Shown here: piece by piece, positions 44,031-53,458 of the stretch
Position numbering within the stretch: position 1 is the first letter of the stretch
Layout: every line of letters begins with the position of its first letter
NCBI RefSeq assembly: GCF_000255655.1
Contig: NZ_JH636435.1
Location: 2,872,604-2,936,603 of the forward strand
Origin: Schlesneria paludicola DSM 18645
GTDB taxonomy: Bacteria > Planctomycetota > Planctomycetia > Planctomycetales > Planctomycetaceae
Length of the DNA: 64,000 bases
Direction: 5' to 3'
The notes under the pieces: model-generated
Told to the model about the DNA's origin: nothing
The model's database searches: none
The model's input: only the letters and a program-made list of their open reading frames with translations
Position numbers and translations under genes: made by a program

Positions 44031-45932
44031 ATGATAACAAGCTATTACGATTTCGATGTGGTGGTGATCGGTGCCGGACACGCAGGCTGCGAGGCGGCAT
44101 TGGCGGCCGCCCGCCTGGGTGCAAAGACCGCCCTGCTCACCATGAACTGTGACAGCGTCGGACAAATGAGCTGTAATCCGGCGATCGGCGGCGTGGCCAA
44201 AGGCCAGATCGTCCGCGAGATCGACGCTCTGGGCGGCGAAATGGGTCAGGTCATCGATGCGACCGGCATCCAGTACCGCATGTTGAACCTGAGCAAAGGG
44301 GCGGCGATGCACAGCCCGCGAGCTCAGGCCGACAAGAAAGCGTACCAGTTCGAAATGAAGCGCCGCATCGAAGACCAGGTGGGCCTCACTCTGCGACAAG
44401 AACTGGTCGAAGAGATTTTGAGCGAGCCCTGGCCTGCTGGCGAAGGCACTCTCGCACTTCCGACTGATTCCACGGAAAACGTCACGACACCCGCGTTTCA
44501 ACTGACCGGTGTGCGTGTGCGAGGCGGAGGCGTTTATCGCTGTCGAGCGGCGATCATTACCACCGGGACATTCCTGCAAGCCATCATGCACACGGGCGAA
44601 GCCAAAACCGCGGGCGGACGAGCGGGCGATGGCACTACGGGAACGATGTCCGATTGTTTGACGCGATTGGGCATTGAACTCAGGCGATTCAAAACCGGAA
44701 CCCCCTGCCGATTGAACGGGCGAACGATCGATTTCTCGGTCTGCTCGGAACAACCCGGCGACGCAGTCCCGCAGCCGTTCTCGTTCTTGAACGACACCAT
44801 CAAACAATCGCAGATTTCGTGTTGGCTAACCGAAACCAACGAATACATGCACGGCCTGATACGGAACAATCTGCATCGCGCGCCGATGTATAGCGGTCAG
44901 ATCCAATCCACGGGACCACGATATTGTCCATCGATCGAAGACAAAGTCGTCCGGTTCGCCGAGAAACCGTCACACCATATCTTCCTAGAACCGGAAGGCC
45001 GGAATACCTGGGAATATTACTGCAACGGAATTTCCACCAGCCTGCCTCGCGACGTTCAAGACGAAATGGTCCGCTCGATCCGCGGGCTCGAACGGGCCGA
45101 GATCATGCGGTACGGGTACGCGGTGGAGTATGACTTCGCGCCACCGACGCAGCTGCGATCGACGCTTGAAACCAAACGTGTCGAAGGCCTTTATTTCGCG
45201 GGACAGATCAACGGCACCACGGGGTATGAAGAAGCCGCCGGGCAAGGCCTGCTCGCGGGAATCAATGCGGCACTGAAGCTCGCGGGAAAACCGGCTTTGA
45301 TCATCGATCGCAGCTTGGGCTACCTCGGCGTGTTGATCGATGATCTCGTCACCAAAGGGGTCGACGAGCCCTACCGCATGTTTACGTCGCGATCCGAATA
45401 TCGATTGCTATTGCGACAAGACAATGCCGACCGCCGCCTGACCCCGCTCGGCCGCCGCATTGGGCTTGTTACGGACGAGCGCTGGAATCGACTTGAGCAA
45501 CACGAAGGAGAAATTGCCCGCGGGCTGGAGTTGCTCGAAGCCATTCGGCACCAGGGTGCGACATTGGCGGAATGGCTGCGGCGGCCCGAGATCAACTGGG
45601 CCGAGTTGCAATCGATCTCGTCGGACGTCGCCACGCTTGCGATTGGCAAGCCGGCACAGGACCAGCTTGTGATCGAGACGAAATACGCGGGCTACATCAA
45701 ACGGCAATCGGCAGAGATCGAACGCCAGTCCAAAATCCAGGTCGTTCGAATCCCTGATTCATTTAACTTCCAGGCGGTGGCACAGCTCCGCCGGGAAGCA
45801 AAAGAAAAACTGACCCGAATTCGGCCAACCGACCTGGGACAGGCGAGCCGTATCAGCGGCATCACACCGGCTGACCTGACAATTCTCCTCTTATATCTCA
45901 AAGAACCAGAGCGTCTCGCGAACGACGCATAG
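44031..45932 (+). CDS. mnmG: tRNA uridine-5-carboxymethylaminomethyl modification enzyme MnmG (GidA)
   Basis: This 633-residue protein matches MnmG throughout. The FAD-binding [13 protein letters not shown] (GxGxxG at 14-19) is followed by [22 protein letters not shown], with the family's conserved CNPxx[68 protein letters not shown] and [16 protein letters not shown] also fit. With MnmE it modifies the wobble uridine of several tRNAs, using FAD, NADH and a folate donor. The length is usual. No mnmE, parA/parB or rsmG gene is nearby, so the common gid cluster is not conserved here. ATG at 44031 fits the family start. Confidence 0.98.
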   Translation: MITSYYDFDVVVIGAGHAGCEAALAAARLGAKTALLTMNCDSVGQMSCNPAIGGVAKGQIVREIDALGGEMGQVIDATGIQYRMLNLSKGAAMHSPRAQADKKAYQFEMKRRIEDQVGLTLRQELVEEILSEPWPAGEGTLALPTDSTENVTTPAFQLTGVRVRGGGVYRCRAAIITTGTFLQAIMHTGEAKTAGGRAGDGTTGTMSDCLTRLGIELRRFKTGTPCRLNGRTIDFSVCSEQPGDAVPQPFSFLNDTIKQSQISCWLTETNEYMHGLIRNNLHRAPMYSGQIQSTGPRYCPSIEDKVVRFAEKPSHHIFLEPEGRNTWEYYCNGISTSLPRDVQDEMVRSIRGLERAEIMRYGYAVEYDFAPPTQLRSTLETKRVEGLYFAGQINGTTGYEEAAGQGLLAGINAALKLAGKPALIIDRSLGYLGVLIDDLVTKGVDEPYRMFTSRSEYRLLLRQDNADRRLTPLGRRIGLVTDERWNRLEQHEGEIARGLELLEAIRHQGATLAEWLRRPEINWAELQSISSDVATLAIGKPAQDQLVIETKYAGYIKRQSAEIERQSKIQVVRIPDSFNFQAVAQLRREAKEKLTRIRPTDLGQASRISGITPADLTILLLYLKEPERLANDA

Positions 45933-46323
45933 TCGAACAGGGGCGGACGATTTTGTGCAGATGCGGTAACACATGATCCGGAAGCAAGGCCATCAGGGAC
46001 AACAAAACGAACCTAATGGGTAATCTCGGTTGAGTTTGCGCCCCTGGAGCTTTGAGAAGACGAACGAATGTTGACCGATTTGTCAGAATAGCTACAATCG
46101 GTACGCACGGAAGATTTGGAAGGTTCCGCGTTTTCTACCGATGCCGAGGTTAACGAAGGCTCGGCATGGTAGTTGGCGGTCTGGAGAATTCACGGAATAC
46201 GAATTCAGATCCTTCTTGTTCGATTCAAACCTGTGGAAGGTCGTCTCTCATGGTGGGGAGATTTACTTCCAGCCCCCGGGCAATCCGTGGGCATGCCCCT
46301 GCAAAGGATGGAGGAGCAGCCAT
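45933..46323. other. Intergenic region with promoter and small hairpin
   Basis: It holds the promoter at 46071-46098 and a small hairpin ATGCCGAG...CTCGGCAT at 46141-46167 in the presumed leader. An open frame from 46141 is continuous with the next gene but lacks the strong ribosome binding site seen before 46324. Confidence 0.5.
46071..46102 (+). promoter_or_regulatory. Promoter of the response-regulator gene with overlapping dyad
   Basis: TTGACC (46071-46076) and TACAAT (46093-46098) are separated by 16 bp, a good sigma70-like promoter. Inverted heptamers ACCGATT (46074-46080) and AATCGGT (46096-46102) lie over the -35 and -10 boxes. They could be a regulator site, perhaps autoregulatory. 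Confidence 0.65.
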
Positions 46324-46902
46324 ATGAAAACCGTCTTTACCACCGGCGAAGCGGCAAAGATCTGCAAAGTCAGTCAACAGACGATTATTCGTTGTTTTGA
46401 CTCGGGCCAGCTTCGCGGATTCCGCGTGCCGGGCTCGCGTTTTCGACGCATTCCGCGAGACATTCTGTATCGATTCATGAAAGAAAACGGCATCCCTACG
46501 GATGCCTTGGAAAGCGGCCGTCGTAAGGCCCTGATCGTCGACGACGATGAAGAATTGGTCGAATTGATCCGGGACGCGCTCGAAGCGGATGGCCGTTTCG
46601 AAGTACGGATTGCCAATAATGGATTTGATGCCGGGATGATGGTCAAGGAATATCGACCTGACATCATCGTGCTGGACGTGATGCTGCCGGACATTAACGG
46701 TAAAGAAGTCTGCCAACGCGTGCGGATGGACTCGGCACTCGATGGAACGCAAATCATCTGCATCAGCGGGATGGTGGAAGCCGACAAGATCGCCGACTTG
46801 AAAGAGTGCGGCGCGAATGACTTCCTGCAAAAGCCCTTCGAGGTCGAAACGCTCGTCGAACGCATGTGTAAGTTACTGGATGTCGAACCCGTCGAAGCGT
46901 AA
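46324..46902 (+). CDS. Response regulator with N-terminal excisionase/MerR-type HTH
   Basis: The ATG at 46324 is supported by GGAGGAG seven bases upstream, giving 192 residues. The N terminus is an excisionase-type winged HTH (FTTGEAAKICKVSQQTIIRCFDSGQLRGFRVPGSRFRRIPRDIL, about 5-50). The receiver domain follows (about 68-188) with DDD at 73-75, phosphoacceptor D118 in VLDVMLPD, S148 and K170. The order, DNA-binding domain first and receiver second, is the reverse of most response regulators. It should bind DNA in a phosphorylation-dependent way. The soluble histidine kinase gene follows after 108 bp and a strong hairpin, so the two are probably a cognate pair. Confidence 0.92.
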   Translation: MKTVFTTGEAAKICKVSQQTIIRCFDSGQLRGFRVPGSRFRRIPRDILYRFMKENGIPTDALESGRRKALIVDDDEELVELIRDALEADGRFEVRIANNGFDAGMMVKEYRPDIIVLDVMLPDINGKEVCQRVRMDSALDGTQIICISGMVEADKIADLKECGANDFLQKPFEVETLVERMCKLLDVEPVEA

Positions 46903-46940
46903 TGCGAACGAGTTCGTTCAGCAGTACGATTGAAATATCC

Positions 46941-46976
46941 GCCATGAGGACGATGGGCAACCATCGTCCTCATGGC
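46941..46976. terminator. Perfect 16-bp hairpin with GCAA tetraloop
   Basis: GCCATGAGGACGATGG (46941-46956) pairs perfectly with 46961-46976 across a GCAA loop, a stable GNRA tetraloop. Only ATTT follows, so it is either a partial terminator or an RNA stabiliser between the response-regulator and kinase genes. Confidence 0.7.
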
Positions 46977-47010
46977 ATTTCGTGCCGCGCTGCCGCAGGG
47001 CCATTTGCTG

Positions 47011-47733
47011 ATGTCACACTCCACGGACCCCGTCGAGACAGATTCGAGTGACGGCTTTATCCTGCCTGACGCGGAAAAGCTGGAATCGCTGGCGGAGTTT
47101 GCGGCGGGTGCCGGGCATGAAATCAACAACCCCCTTGCCACAATCATCGGCCGCGCGCAGTTGCTGCTTAAGGATGAAACGAATCCCGAACGGCGTCAGA
47201 TGCTCATGACAATTGGTGCCCAGGCGTACCGGATCCGCGACATGATCGGTGACACGATGCTGTTCGGACGGCCACCTCGCCCCGATGTCCGGGAACTTGA
47301 CCTGCAAACAACCGTCGAAAACGTCGTTTCCAAGCAAGTCGACGAACTGAAGGTCGACAGATGTTCCGTGAAGGTCGAAATCAGGGAATCGATCCGACTT
47401 CGAGCCGACCCCGCGCAATTCTCAGTCGTGCTTAGCGAATTGATCCGCAACAGCCGTCAGGCACTTCAACCCGACGGTGGAGAGATTCTGATCTCGTCAT
47501 TCGTACAGGCCGGATCCGCCATCATTGAAATTCACGATCATGGTCGGGGATTTACCGATCGCGAGCGTCGACACGCTTTCGATCCCTTCTTTTCAGGGCG
47601 ACAGGCCGGTCGTGGCTTGGGTTTCGGCCTGCCGAAATGTTGGAGAATTATTCAACAACACGGCGGTACGATCAAAATCAGATCAACTCCCTCCGGCCCC
47701 ACGATCGCGCACGTGACTTGGCCGACGGCGTAG
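47011..47733 (+). CDS. Soluble sensor histidine kinase (partner of the upstream response regulator)
   Basis: The ATG at 47011 is chosen because the frame's earlier ATG (46972) lies within the hairpin arm. The 240-residue product is a minimal kinase. It has a short N-terminal tail, a HisKA helix with FAAGAGHEINNPLATI (H36), an N-box LSELIRNSRQAL (N147), G1 DHGRGF, an F box FDPFFSGR, and G2 GRGLGFGLPKC. No membrane helix or PAS/GAF sensor domain is present, so the signal must come from a protein partner or a cytoplasmic cue. Its position after the HTH-receiver gene suggests a cognate pair. Confidence 0.9.
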   Translation: MSHSTDPVETDSSDGFILPDAEKLESLAEFAAGAGHEINNPLATIIGRAQLLLKDETNPERRQMLMTIGAQAYRIRDMIGDTMLFGRPPRPDVRELDLQTTVENVVSKQVDELKVDRCSVKVEIRESIRLRADPAQFSVVLSELIRNSRQALQPDGGEILISSFVQAGSAIIEIHDHGRGFTDRERRHAFDPFFSGRQAGRGLGFGLPKCWRIIQQHGGTIKIRSTPSGPTIAHVTWPTA

Positions 47734-47919
47734 GACGCGCGGTACAAACGCCCGCGATCGCGCCAAACTCCCCCCGAAACAGTTGACGCCAACCCGCAGC
47801 GAAAACCGATCTTAAAATTCGGCGGCGATGCAGGTGCCTGCTGCGGAGAAATCCGGTAAATTCTACGCCAACCAGAAAAGCTCTCAAACCTCACTAAATT
47901 GACATCAGCGAGCGTCCAC

Positions 47920-48942
47920 ATGGCCTCTAATGGCAAACTGCAGGGAATCTTCACGCCAAATATCGTCCCCCTGACCGACAAGGGCGAGATCCACGAAAGC
48001 GAACTTCGACGATATGTGGACTGGCTGATCGCCAAGGGTGTGCATGGCCTGTATCCCAACGGATCGACGGGCGAGTTCACGCGGTTCACGGCGGAAGAAC
48101 GAATCCGGATCATGGAAATCATCTGCCATCAGGTGCGCGGCCGCGTCCCTGTGCTGGCGGGTGCCGCTGAAGCAAACGTTAAAGAGACCATTCGCGCCTG
48201 CGAAGCCTACTATGAAATGGGCGCGACCGCAGTCGCGATCGTGGCTCCGTACTATTACAAATCGAGCCCCAAGGCGGTTTACGCGTACTTCAAAGAAATC
48301 GGCGACAACACGCCCATCGACGTGACGTTGTACAACATTCCGATGTTCGCCAGCCCGATCGACGTGCCCACCGTGACGCGACTGGCAGCCGAATGTCCCA
48401 AAGTCGTCGGCATCAAAGATTCGTCAGGCGATCTGCCCCACATGATCCGCATGATTCAAGCGATCCGCCCCATGCGGCCGGAGTTCAGCTTCTTGACCGG
48501 ATGGGACGCCGCGCTCATGCCGATGATTCTGATTGGCTGTGACGGGGGCACCAATGCCAGTTCCGGCGTCGTTCCGGAGTTGACACGAAAGCTGTACGAT
48601 TTGACGGTGGCCTATCGGATTGATGAAGCCCGCGACCTGCAGTACGACATCGTCAAACTGTTCGATGCGATGCTGTATTCGTGTGAGTTCCCGGACGGGT
48701 TCCGTACAGCCGTTCGCCTGCGTGGGTTTGACACGGGTGTCGGTCGACAACCACTCAGCGATGAACAGCAGACCGATCTCGCCAAGCTGGCGAACACCTT
48801 GCAGTGCATGCTGGCCGAACATGGATTCACAGATGAACCGGTTTGCGGCTGCCCCGTCGGCAGTGGTTCAGGCAAACCCGAAGAGGTTTCAACCATTGTG
48901 CAGGCGGTGGTCGCGGAACTCAAACGCCGTGGATTGAGCTAA
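47920..48942 (+). CDS. Dihydrodipicolinate synthase/N-acetylneuraminate lyase family aldolase
   Basis: From ATG 47920 the product has 340 residues. The class I aldolase barrel of the DapA/NanA family is clear. It has [16 protein letters not shown], a substrate-binding [17 protein letters not shown] (the GTTGE region), LAGAAEAN, and the YNIP tyrosine (Y138). The Schiff-base lysine is K166 in [12 protein letters not shown]-terminal extension beyond the usual 290 residues has several Cys and Gly ([14 protein letters not shown]) and ends in a helix. True DapA is about 290 residues and the context has no lysine-synthesis gene. A sugar-acid or amino-sugar aldolase is therefore at least as likely. 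It is a single gene. Confidence 0.88.
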   Translation: MASNGKLQGIFTPNIVPLTDKGEIHESELRRYVDWLIAKGVHGLYPNGSTGEFTRFTAEERIRIMEIICHQVRGRVPVLAGAAEANVKETIRACEAYYEMGATAVAIVAPYYYKSSPKAVYAYFKEIGDNTPIDVTLYNIPMFASPIDVPTVTRLAAECPKVVGIKDSSGDLPHMIRMIQAIRPMRPEFSFLTGWDAALMPMILIGCDGGTNASSGVVPELTRKLYDLTVAYRIDEARDLQYDIVKLFDAMLYSCEFPDGFRTAVRLRGFDTGVGRQPLSDEQQTDLAKLANTLQCMLAEHGFTDEPVCGCPVGSGSGKPEEVSTIVQAVVAELKRRGLS

Positions 48943-48956
48943 CTCGCACAGCCACC

Positions 48957-48989
48957 CTGCCCTGGACGGACTAAGCCTCCACAGGGCAG
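48957..48989. terminator. Hairpin between convergent genes
   Basis: Arms CTGCCCTG (48957-48964) and CAGGGCAG (48982-48989) pair perfectly around 17 bases, between the aldolase gene and the FHA-EAL gene. No T run follows, so the terminator call is modest. Confidence 0.45.
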
Positions 48990-49048
48990 TTGACGACGCC
49001 GCGCCACACCTCGTCACGGTCGAGTGCAACGCTGTCACCAGACAGATT

Positions 49049-50149
49049 TCACGAGACAAGCGATTCGGCCGCGGCGGGCTTTCCGTAGAGGTAACCTTGC
49101 GCGTGCGTGAAGCCGATCTCGCGGCAAACGCACGCTTCTTCTTCTGTCTCAATTCCCTCTGCCAAGGCATAAATCCCCAGATCACGAACCAGTCGCACCA
49201 GTCCAGCAACGACTTGCTGGCGCTGGGGAGCCAGATGGATATCACGAATCAGCCCGATATCGAACTTCAGATAATCAGGAGCGACTTCGGAAAGCTCTTT
49301 CAATCGCGCCTGTCCGGCACCGAAGTCGTCATAAGCAAGTTGAATTCTCAAAGCGCGCAATTCATCGCGAAAGTCGGCAATCTCGAGAGGTTCGCTAATC
49401 GCGGCTTCATGCAGTTCCAGCACAATCTGAACATCGGGCGCGGTAACGCGAAGTTGCGTCAGCGATTCGATCAATCCGGCATGCGGCTTTTCACTGGGGT
49501 GCGTATTCAGGAACAAGATTCCGGGATTCGGCAATGACTTCGCGGATTCGATTCCGTTTTCTCGGCACAGGACGCTAAGACGCGCGGCCTGGCTGACCCG
49601 TTCCGCCGCAGCGAACATGTCTTTCGGAGAAGAAAGCCCGGTCACAAAACTCCGAGCGAGAACTTCGTACCCAATCGTCCTGCAATCCGAGAACTGAACA
49701 ATCGGTTGGAAGTACGGAACGACGGCACGATCAGACAAGAGCCGGTGGAATTGCCTGATCGCCGACTGCCATTCAGGCGGGCAGCTCACCATAGTCTGCA
49801 GCGGGTTTTCGAGCTGCATCCGCCCCACCATGAATTCGAACCCGGCAAATTGGACCAGGTCATGCTCACCGATTGGCGTGTCGGCCGAGATGCGTTCCCC
49901 GTTGACAAACGTACCATTCGTACTGCCAAGGTCGCGCACGAACAACGCTACTTCCGATGCAATGAATTCTGCATGAAGCTTCGACACGCTGGGATGGAGG
50001 AGACTGAGATTCAAGTCGGATCGGCGTCCCACTTGAAATCGCCCACTCGGGACGGAAATTCGTTGAGATTGCCCATCAGCACAAGCTCCGGTAATGAACC
50101 AAGAACTTGAGACCTCATTCGATGTGTCAAATGGCATCATGGAAAACAT
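49049..50149 (-). CDS. FHA-EAL protein: phosphothreonine reader fused to c-di-GMP phosphodiesterase domain
   Basis: This 366-residue protein has an N-terminal FHA domain (about 25-112) with the key residues for phosphothreonine binding: G41-R42, S56, H59 and the GSTNGT loop (N78). An EAL domain follows (about 135-362). Its motif reads EVL (162-164) with N215, E245, DDFG (274-277), K295 in YLKFD, E331 in AEGIE and Q351 in QGYLYG. All metal-binding and catalytic positions I can place are present, so it is probably an active c-di-GMP phosphodiesterase. It lies 40 bp after the Ser/Thr kinase gene on the same strand. FHA domains read Hanks-kinase products, so kinase control of this enzyme is the natural inference. 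Confidence 0.93.
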   Translation of the reverse strand: MFSMMPFDTSNEVSSSWFITGACADGQSQRISVPSGRFQVGRRSDLNLSLLHPSVSKLHAEFIASEVALFVRDLGSTNGTFVNGERISADTPIGEHDLVQFAGFEFMVGRMQLENPLQTMVSCPPEWQSAIRQFHRLLSDRAVVPYFQPIVQFSDCRTIGYEVLARSFVTGLSSPKDMFAAAERVSQAARLSVLCRENGIESAKSLPNPGILFLNTHPSEKPHAGLIESLTQLRVTAPDVQIVLELHEAAISEPLEIADFRDELRALRIQLAYDDFGAGQARLKELSEVAPDYLKFDIGLIRDIHLAPQRQQVVAGLVRLVRDLGIYALAEGIETEEEACVCREIGFTHAQGYLYGKPAAAESLVS

Positions 50150-50189
50150 CGCAAACGGACCTAATTTGTGGCGTCGATACGCCGTGAAT

Positions 50190-53051
50190 TCAAACTCGAA
50201 TGGGATTCAACCCAATTTGCCTGATCGAATCGGGGAATTTGTGCGTGTCGGCAGCGACCAGATGAATTTCGTCCTGATAGGCTGTCATTACTCCCGGATC
50301 GGCCCAAATCTCGGGAGTAAGTAACAATCGATGAGGAGCAGCAGCACGCGCAAGTTGTCGGGTTCGATTGATTGTGGCACCGAAATAACGGACTTCATGT
50401 CGATCGCCGGTGACGAGTGCAGCACCTTGATGCAATGCCCCAGACAGCGGCCTGTCCCATGCTCGATCTGTCGTCAGCGCCGTCCATAGTTCCCTTGCCG
50501 CTTGCAGAGCAACCACCGGATCTGAGAAGCTCGCGAGGACCGCTCCGGAATCGCAATCGACCATAACCCCGCCGCGACGTTGAATTTGCCGTTCGGCGAT
50601 TCGCTGAAAATCCTGGACGTGTGAATAAGCTCCGGAGTCACCCAATTCCTCGAACAGATCGTCGAATCGAGCAATCTGAATCGCCAAGAAATTCGACGTG
50701 GCGATCTCGATCAACATCCCTGGCGAAAGCGATTGCTCGGGAAACAGTTCGCGAAATACGGGCAAGGCGGTTGCATGTGCTGCCGTCAACGCGTCGGAAC
50801 GTGACGCCGTACGTTCAATTCGAACCAATTGCTCATTGGGAAAGAAATTTTCGATCGCCAAACTCTGTGACCCAGCCCGCATCACCGCCAACGGTGTACG
50901 ATTCGATCCCGGCACACAGCGGATTTGACCGTGCCTTGGCCCTGCTTCGGCATCCACTTCAATCGGCACTGCATAGGGCAGTATGGGCCCCCTTGCAATG
51001 TAGCTACCGGCTTTCAGCGACAAGGGCAACAGCACACGCTCGCCCGGCGACATGCGGACTTGAGCGATGACATGCCGAAAGTTTCCCGGTCCGCCCGCGC
51101 AATACGTCTTCGCGTCTGCAGAGCGCACTTCTGGATGGACCCGAAACACCAGTTCCAGCGAACTTCCAAACTCAATATCGAACTTCAACTGACAGGCCGA
51201 ACAGTTGGCATGTTGCTCGATTTCACGAAGCGTGCCTTTGGCATCCGCGGCCAATCGACAGGATGGACAGATAATGTCCCAGTGCAGTGTGAGTAAACCC
51301 AAAGGGACAGCACGTAAGCACGCGTCAACAACGTCGTTCGCCGGTAAGTCAAACCGTCGCGCAACCGCATAGGGTTGGATTCGTGCCAAATCTTGTGGAG
51401 CTGCGTGACTGAGGAGTTCTCGAAAGACATCCACGATCTCGGTTGAAATTCCGACCGCCGACCATACGTCAAGGCGGCGCTCCAACCGCTGGCGCTGAAT
51501 TCGCTTCAATGGCGACGTCTCTCCAAATGCATTGATCACCCGGTTGGATGAGAGTCGCTTGCTGACTGTGGCATCAATCCGGCGATAGATCCGATTGAGG
51601 TTTCGCTTCCCCTTGGCACCGACTTCAAACTGAGCCATCAGGTGACCGAAGACACCGCGTGGCTGAATCTTGACTTGATGTTTCAAATGGGTTTTGCCGG
51701 TTGGCAACGACACCAATTCGACCGAGCTCATGAACCAGACGAATGGTCCAGAAGGAAACTCGCGGAGGACACTAAACCGTTGCCCTTCAATCCATTCAAA
51801 GGGATGCTCTTCCCATTTCACGGCGATTCCCGCCAAGCGGAATTGCCCAAACTTGCGGATCCGACCATCGGAATCTGTCGTCGTCTCGTATGTGATCGGA
51901 GGCAAACCCGCTGCCTGATTGAAGCGATCGGTATTGCTGACAAACGGCCAGAGTGCTTCAGCGCTCGACTCAAGTTCCCACTCGAACTCCGCCTCGAATC
52001 GCCTCGTCCCGTCGTGAGTGGGCAAGACGGGATGAACAACGAATGCCGAAGAATCCCCGCTTTGAATCCGCAGAATCTCTTCGAGAACGGACGACGCGTC
52101 TGGTGGACGCTGCCCTGGGTGCTTGGCAAGCATCCGGCGAACGAGGTCAGCGGAAGCATCACTGATCCGCGGGTTCAAAGTTCGTACGTCCGTTGGTGCG
52201 TCAAAGCAGTGTGCGGTCGCAAGTTGGATCGGATCCGTCGCCGTAAAGGGCCTACGCCCCGCGACCAGCTCAAAAAACGTCACGCCGAGCGCATAAACGT
52301 CGGTTGCCGGCGACACGTCGTGAGCGCCGGTAAACTGTTCCGGCGACATGTAGTACGGCGTCCCCAGGAGCGCGCCGGTTTGAGTCAACTTGAGTGATTC
52401 CGTTTGATCAACATGTCGGGCCAGGCCAAAGTCGGTCAGCTTTACCGTCGGTCGTTGCGAAGAGTCACGGTCATCCAGAAGCACGTTTTCTGGCTTGATA
52501 TCTCGATGCACCATTCCTTTGGCGTGTGCCGTCACGAGCGCGCGACACAAATCTCCGATAACCTCAAGTGCCGATGTCTCGTCGACGCGTTCAACGTTCT
52601 TCATCCAGCGCCGCAGATCACCCCCGCGCACAAACTCCATGACCAGGTATCGAAACTCACCTTCCATGCCCACGTCGAGCAAATTGGCGACGTGAGGGTT
52701 CTTGGCTTCCTCCAAGAGACGCGCCTCTTTTTCAAAGCGACGCATGGCATCCGATTGGGACAGAAGCCCCGCGGACAAGACCTTGAGGGCAACGTCCTGC
52801 CCGGTCACTGGGTCAATCGCCTGATAGACGACACCCATCCCCCCTTGACCGAGTTTTTTCACGACCTCATACCGACCAAACCGCATTTGTGCCGGTGCCA
52901 ATGGACTGCATCTGGCGATGCGAGCAGAACCGGCACGAGTCTGATCAAGCGGTAAATCGGTGGAAACCGGCTCAAACATCGTCTTCATCGCTTCGAGCGA
53001 ATCGGCGTCCCCCATCGCATCGAGCGTCAACTTTGGCGTCACGGTGTGCAT
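50190..53051 (-). CDS. Ser/Thr protein kinase fused to SRPBCC-like, zinc-ribbon and cyclase-like domains
   Basis: The 953-residue protein starts with a Hanks-type kinase (about 58-330): Gly loop GQGGMG (68-73), K90, HRD (182-184), DFG (207-209) and SPEQ. Next is an SRPBCC/START-like region (about 353-495; FEAEFEWELESSAEALWPFVSNTDRFNQ). A helical region with a four-Cys ribbon (C595, C598, C617, C620) follows, and this middle part fits the DUF5939 region known from some adenylate-cyclase-like proteins. The C terminus (about 785-915) resembles a class III cyclase: FLAIQIARFDDLFEEL, SFSDPVVALQAARELW, YFGATINRTRQLARAA. The metal aspartates are not in their standard context, so nucleotide cyclase activity is doubtful. 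No membrane helix is seen. It is the first gene of the operon with the FHA-EAL gene. Confidence 0.93.
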   Translation of the reverse strand: MHTVTPKLTLDAMGDADSLEAMKTMFEPVSTDLPLDQTRAGSARIARCSPLAPAQMRFGRYEVVKKLGQGGMGVVYQAIDPVTGQDVALKVLSAGLLSQSDAMRRFEKEARLLEEAKNPHVANLLDVGMEGEFRYLVMEFVRGGDLRRWMKNVERVDETSALEVIGDLCRALVTAHAKGMVHRDIKPENVLLDDRDSSQRPTVKLTDFGLARHVDQTESLKLTQTGALLGTPYYMSPEQFTGAHDVSPATDVYALGVTFFELVAGRRPFTATDPIQLATAHCFDAPTDVRTLNPRISDASADLVRRMLAKHPGQRPPDASSVLEEILRIQSGDSSAFVVHPVLPTHDGTRRFEAEFEWELESSAEALWPFVSNTDRFNQAAGLPPITYETTTDSDGRIRKFGQFRLAGIAVKWEEHPFEWIEGQRFSVLREFPSGPFVWFMSSVELVSLPTGKTHLKHQVKIQPRGVFGHLMAQFEVGAKGKRNLNRIYRRIDATVSKRLSSNRVINAFGETSPLKRIQRQRLERRLDVWSAVGISTEIVDVFRELLSHAAPQDLARIQPYAVARRFDLPANDVVDACLRAVPLGLLTLHWDIICPSCRLAADAKGTLREIEQHANCSACQLKFDIEFGSSLELVFRVHPEVRSADAKTYCAGGPGNFRHVIAQVRMSPGERVLLPLSLKAGSYIARGPILPYAVPIEVDAEAGPRHGQIRCVPGSNRTPLAVMRAGSQSLAIENFFPNEQLVRIERTASRSDALTAAHATALPVFRELFPEQSLSPGMLIEIATSNFLAIQIARFDDLFEELGDSGAYSHVQDFQRIAERQIQRRGGVMVDCDSGAVLASFSDPVVALQAARELWTALTTDRAWDRPLSGALHQGAALVTGDRHEVRYFGATINRTRQLARAAAPHRLLLTPEIWADPGVMTAYQDEIHLVAADTHKFPDSIRQIGLNPIRV

Positions 53052-53458
53052 TCCGCAGTTTTCCCGTCATTGACAGTCCGCTCAAAGCGAACTTGTCCTG
53101 CAATCTCGGACGACGTGCCGAATCCACCCAGCGTCATCGCAACAAGAGTGAAATCATGTGAAACCTTGCTCGCGACACTGCGTTTCGCAAATGCAACATT
53201 CTCTGATCCGCCATTTCAGCAATGACCTGAGCAGACTTCTATGAACCCTGCGGGGTGTAGGGTTTTTCCTGATCGAGCGGAAGTCGACAACTGTTCCGAT
53301 CAACATGCATTCATTGAAAGCAGCCACAACAACTGTCGATCTGGTTAGCATCGCAAGTTTCGCGGTACCACGTGTGGGCCGTCAAAACCCGCACAATCGC
53401 TATCACCGTTCAATGGAATCTGAACGGCCGCAAACGCGTCGCTCAAGGAGTCGGGCAG
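53052..53458. other. Divergent intergenic region, 407 bp
   Basis: It separates the kinase operon (minus) from the outer-membrane-type gene (plus) and must hold both promoters. A longer open frame from 53372 runs into the next gene but lacks a ribosome binding site. No palindrome or riboswitch was recognised. Confidence 0.45.
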
